Part shown: piece after piece, positions 62,101 through 64,000 of the stretch
Position numbering within the stretch: the stretch's first letter is position 1
How the letters are laid out: every line of letters starts with the position of its first letter
Source: Methanolobus sp.
GTDB taxonomy: Archaea > Halobacteriota > Methanosarcinia > Methanosarcinales > Methanosarcinaceae
Reading direction: 5' to 3'
Assembly: GCF_030682845.1 (NCBI RefSeq)
Contig: NZ_JAUXNK010000092.1
Location: 1 to 64,000 of the forward strand
Length of the DNA: 64,000 nucleotides
The notes under the pieces: model-generated
Told to the model about the DNA's origin: nothing
Database searches by the model: none
What the model saw: only the letters and a program-made list of their open reading frames with translations
Position numbers and translations under genes: made by a program

Positions 62101-62886
62101 ATAAAGCTTGCTCTTCTGGGAACACTTTTCCTATCCGATAAAAGAATGGATCTGCTTTTATTGTTGATAGAAAGACCTATGAACATCGAGGAGATCAAAG
62201 GCACGCTCAACGTGACGACAAGTGCCATGATGACCCAGATAAAAGTCTTGATAGACCAGGGTTTGATAGTTTATGACAATGATCTGTATAATCTTTCACA
62301 TTTTGGTGAGGTCATCGTCAGAAAGATAATTCCTCTGGTCAATACATTGAAAGTTTACTCCGATAATATTGAATATTGGGAAAGCCACAAATTCAATTCC
62401 ATACCTACGGGTCTGCAGGACAGGGTTGAAGAACTCGGGGATTGCGAGCTCATAGAGCCTGATCTTAACCGCATGTACGAATTGCCTCTCAAACTTGAGA
62501 ACAACCTGGCAAAAGCGGAATACATAAGGGAAGTATCGTCCTATTTTAGTCCTGCATACCCTTCTAAATATCTGGAGCTGGCAAGAAAAGGTGTAAATAT
62601 ATCCCTTATCGTATCTGCACCGGTCTTTGAGCGTCTCAGAAATGAGTACGGCTCTGTATTGAAAGAGTTCCTGGGAATGGAAAACGTTGATATTTATGTC
62701 CATGCCGATACTATCGGTCTTGCTTCCTGTATAGTGACTAACAGCTTTTTATCCTTCTCACTTTTCTTTAAAAACGGCATTTACCATAACCATGCAATGA
62801 TGAGCTTTGATGAAAGCTCTTTTAACTGGGGTAAAGACCTTTTTGAGCATTTCAGGTCTAATTCTTCATACATAGAGCAGATGTAA
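62101..62886 (+). CDS. Msr-like HTH transcriptional regulator 3, ATA start proposed
   Basis: The 261-residue product is the third Msr-like regulator (winged helix FLSDKRMDLLLLLIERPMNIEEIKGTL; end WGKDLFEHFRSN). The frame from ATG 62146 lacks the first 15 residues present in both paralogs. An ATA at 62101 aligns with their initial Met, has GAGGGG a few bases upstream, and an in-frame TGA lies at 62089-62091, with no ATG/GTG/TTG between. With this start, the length (261) matches the paralogs (260). The redox pair CPxCP is lost (SPAYP). It lies 85 bases after the MsmS-like gene, as for an MsmS/MsrG-type pair. Confidence 0.7.
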   Translation: MKLALLGTLFLSDKRMDLLLLLIERPMNIEEIKGTLNVTTSAMMTQIKVLIDQGLIVYDNDLYNLSHFGEVIVRKIIPLVNTLKVYSDNIEYWESHKFNSIPTGLQDRVEELGDCELIEPDLNRMYELPLKLENNLAKAEYIREVSSYFSPAYPSKYLELARKGVNISLIVSAPVFERLRNEYGSVLKEFLGMENVDIYVHADTIGLASCIVTNSFLSFSLFFKNGIYHNHAMMSFDESSFNWGKDLFEHFRSNSSYIEQM

Positions 62887-63208
62887 CTTGCTCTCTTCAA
62901 CAGTTACTCATATTCTTGGGGGGTGCTCAGGAAAGATATCTCATTTTGATGATATCCTGATTAAAGGTATTAACCTGATTAATGCTTTTAATTTCATTAG
63001 TCGTTTTTCTCCGGTTAACTCTGGTTACCCCATGAATTGCAGTAAATATCATTAACGGAGTTAACTCCCCGAAAGGCTCTGATAATATTAAAGATTCAAA
63101 TAAATAACCTACAGTTATGCTATATACCTTAATTTCCTACCCTTTATTGTCAATAGTACGGAAATAGAGTACTGTTGGAAGGAAATACGTAATTCAAGGA
63201 GGTATTTT
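62887..63208. promoter_or_regulatory. Intergenic region before the fused methyltransferase
   Basis: About 320 bases without a gene. It contains promoter site E at 63079-63126 and several dyads (GGTTAACTCTGGTTACC near 63014-63030). The predicted leader before ATG 63209 is about 58 bases. Confidence 0.5.
63079..63126 (+). promoter_or_regulatory. Tripartite methyltransferase promoter, site E
   Basis: CTGATAATA at 63079, ATAACC at 63104, AGTTAT at 63113 and TATATA at 63121. Two parts differ by one base from the consensus, but the spacing (0, 25, 34, 42) is kept. It drives the gene at 63209. Confidence 0.7.
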
Positions 63209-64000
63209 ATGGAAGCTGCCATTCTAAATAAATTAGCGGAAGCTGTAGTTGAAGGCGATGACGATCTTGCAGTAGAACTTGCACAGAAAGTTATCGATGA
63301 CGGACTGGATCCTTACGAGGCAATCGTAAATGGTCTTGCCAAGGGAATGATGATAATCAGCGACAGGTACGAAAAAGGAGAAGCATTCGTACCGCATCTG
63401 CTTATCGCATCAAGTGCAATGTATGCAGGCATGGATATCCTGAGCCCTGCAATGAAGACAGAGGGCGCAGAAAAAGCTGCCGTGGGAGTAATTGGCAGTA
63501 TTGAAGGAGATGTGCACGACATCGGCAAGAACCTTGTGAAAACAATGTTATCTGCTTCAGGTTTCAAGATGATCGACCTGGGTGCCGATGTGCCCATCGA
63601 GAAGTTCGTCGAGGCTGCCAAAGAGCACAAAGCTGACCTTATTTCCATGAGTTCCCTGATGACCACCACCATGGTGAACATGGAAAAGGTTATCGAGATA
63701 CTTCAGGAAGAAGGTATAAGGGACTCACTAAAGGTAATGGTGGGTGGAGCACCTGTATCAGAAGATTTTGCAAAAGAGATTGGTGCTGACTCAACCCATG
63801 CCGATGCTATGCATGCAAGTGACTGGGCAAGCGAACACGTAAAACAGCTTGAGCCCAACCAGATAAGGTGGAATCAGGAAAAGATCAGTCTTGGTAAAGT
63901 TAAGTACAGGGAATCGCTCTCAAAGAAGAAGGTAAAAGGCAAGAGCGATATCGGACTGGAGACTGCCAGGCAGATCATCGAGGAATTCGAGAAGGTCGGT
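63209..64000 (+). CDS. Corrinoid protein, probably fused methyltransferase (MtsD/F/H-like), partial
   Basis: An ATG preceded by AAGGAGG opens a frame that is still open at the window end (264 codons). The N-terminal 215 residues are a corrinoid protein: helical cap (EAVVEGDDDLAVELAQKV), GDVHDIGKNLV with the cobalt-ligand His, MSSLMTTTM and VGGAPVS. Stand-alone corrinoid proteins end near here, but this one continues (KISLGKVKYRESLSKKK, then QIIEEFEKVG). This suggests a fused corrinoid/methyltransferase protein of the MtsD/F/H type. The MsmS-like sensor and Msr-like regulator upstream fit that identity. Confidence 0.8.
   Translation, partial: MEAAILNKLAEAVVEGDDDLAVELAQKVIDDGLDPYEAIVNGLAKGMMIISDRYEKGEAFVPHLLIASSAMYAGMDILSPAMKTEGAEKAAVGVIGSIEGDVHDIGKNLVKTMLSASGFKMIDLGADVPIEKFVEAAKEHKADLISMSSLMTTTMVNMEKVIEILQEEGIRDSLKVMVGGAPVSEDFAKEIGADSTHADAMHASDWASEHVKQLEPNQIRWNQEKISLGKVKYRESLSKKKVKGKSDIGLETARQIIEEFEKVG

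Overview
This window comes from a methylotrophic methanogenic archaeon, most likely a member of the Methanosarcinaceae (Methanolobus / Methanomethylovorans / Methanosarcina-type; genus not certain). The evidence is a set of corrinoid methyltransferase proteins, a RamA-type corrinoid activase, an MsmS-like PAS/GAF sensor, three Msr-like regulators, a tetrahydromethanopterin biosynthesis enzyme (MptE), an archaeal LSm protein, a DUF5814 helicase, archaeal TATA promoters and an archaeal tRNA-Glu.

Layout. (1) 1-4.4 kb is AT-rich and decayed: two hypothetical genes, several gene tails (two HTH-regulator C-termini, an endonuclease/exonuclease/phosphatase tail, an arsA fragment, an unassigned minus-strand ORF without a start) and three copies of a two-hairpin motif whose stems covary. 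(2) 4.4-13.9 kb is an arsenic/thiol island: ArsC, a permease-phosphoesterase-thioredoxin-DGC operon, a hydantoinase-type ATPase, ACR3, a universal stress protein, an AhpD-like protein with a cysteine-rich tail, two ArsR repressors and a DUF6951-like protein. Two of its transcription units share the operator TTTCAA-N6-TTGAAA. (3) 14.1-15.0 kb holds a truncated coiled-coil gene and an internally deleted IS1182-type element with 18-bp terminal repeats. (4) 15.0-25.7 kb is housekeeping (ileS, mptE, DUF373, a nucleoside phosphorylase, a KaiC-like protein, helicase, LSm, tRNA-Glu). (5) 25.8-34.1 kb carries two paralogous glycosyltransferases around a PHP protein, a HAD phosphatase, and a histidine kinase with PhnD-like and PstS-like binding proteins but no transporter. 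(6) 34.5-46.1 kb carries two small proteins, an Msr-like regulator and a tightly packed operon: UroD/MtaA-fold methyltransferase, double-CxxC redox protein, radical SAM protein with a repeated S-C-C motif, AMP-dependent ligase, SAM methyltransferase, biotin-synthase-like radical SAM enzyme and an SsuABC-type ABC transporter, with a convergent DUF5714 protein. I know of no assigned function for such a set; it resembles a conserved Desulfovibrio neighbourhood (DVU_1553-1557-type families, from memory). (7) 46.1-55.5 kb has an SDR, an aldehyde dehydrogenase, a membrane protein, a two-subunit MtsA/MtsB-like methyltransferase pair, a formylglycine-generating-enzyme-like protein, an old-yellow-enzyme-type flavoprotein and MsrA. 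(8) 55.6-64 kb has a second Msr-like regulator, RamA, an MsmS-like sensor, a third Msr-like regulator and the start of an MtsD/F/H-like fused corrinoid methyltransferase that runs off the window.

The most striking non-coding result is that five promoters, before the UroD-led operon, the MtsAB-like pair, ramA (two sites) and the fused methyltransferase, share YTGATAATA, ATTACC and AGTTAT followed by a TATA box with identical spacing (offsets 0, 25, 34 and 42). This ties the uncharacterised operon of region 6 into one regulon with the methylsulfide-type methanogenesis genes and suggests that it processes a methylated substrate or supports such methyl transfer.
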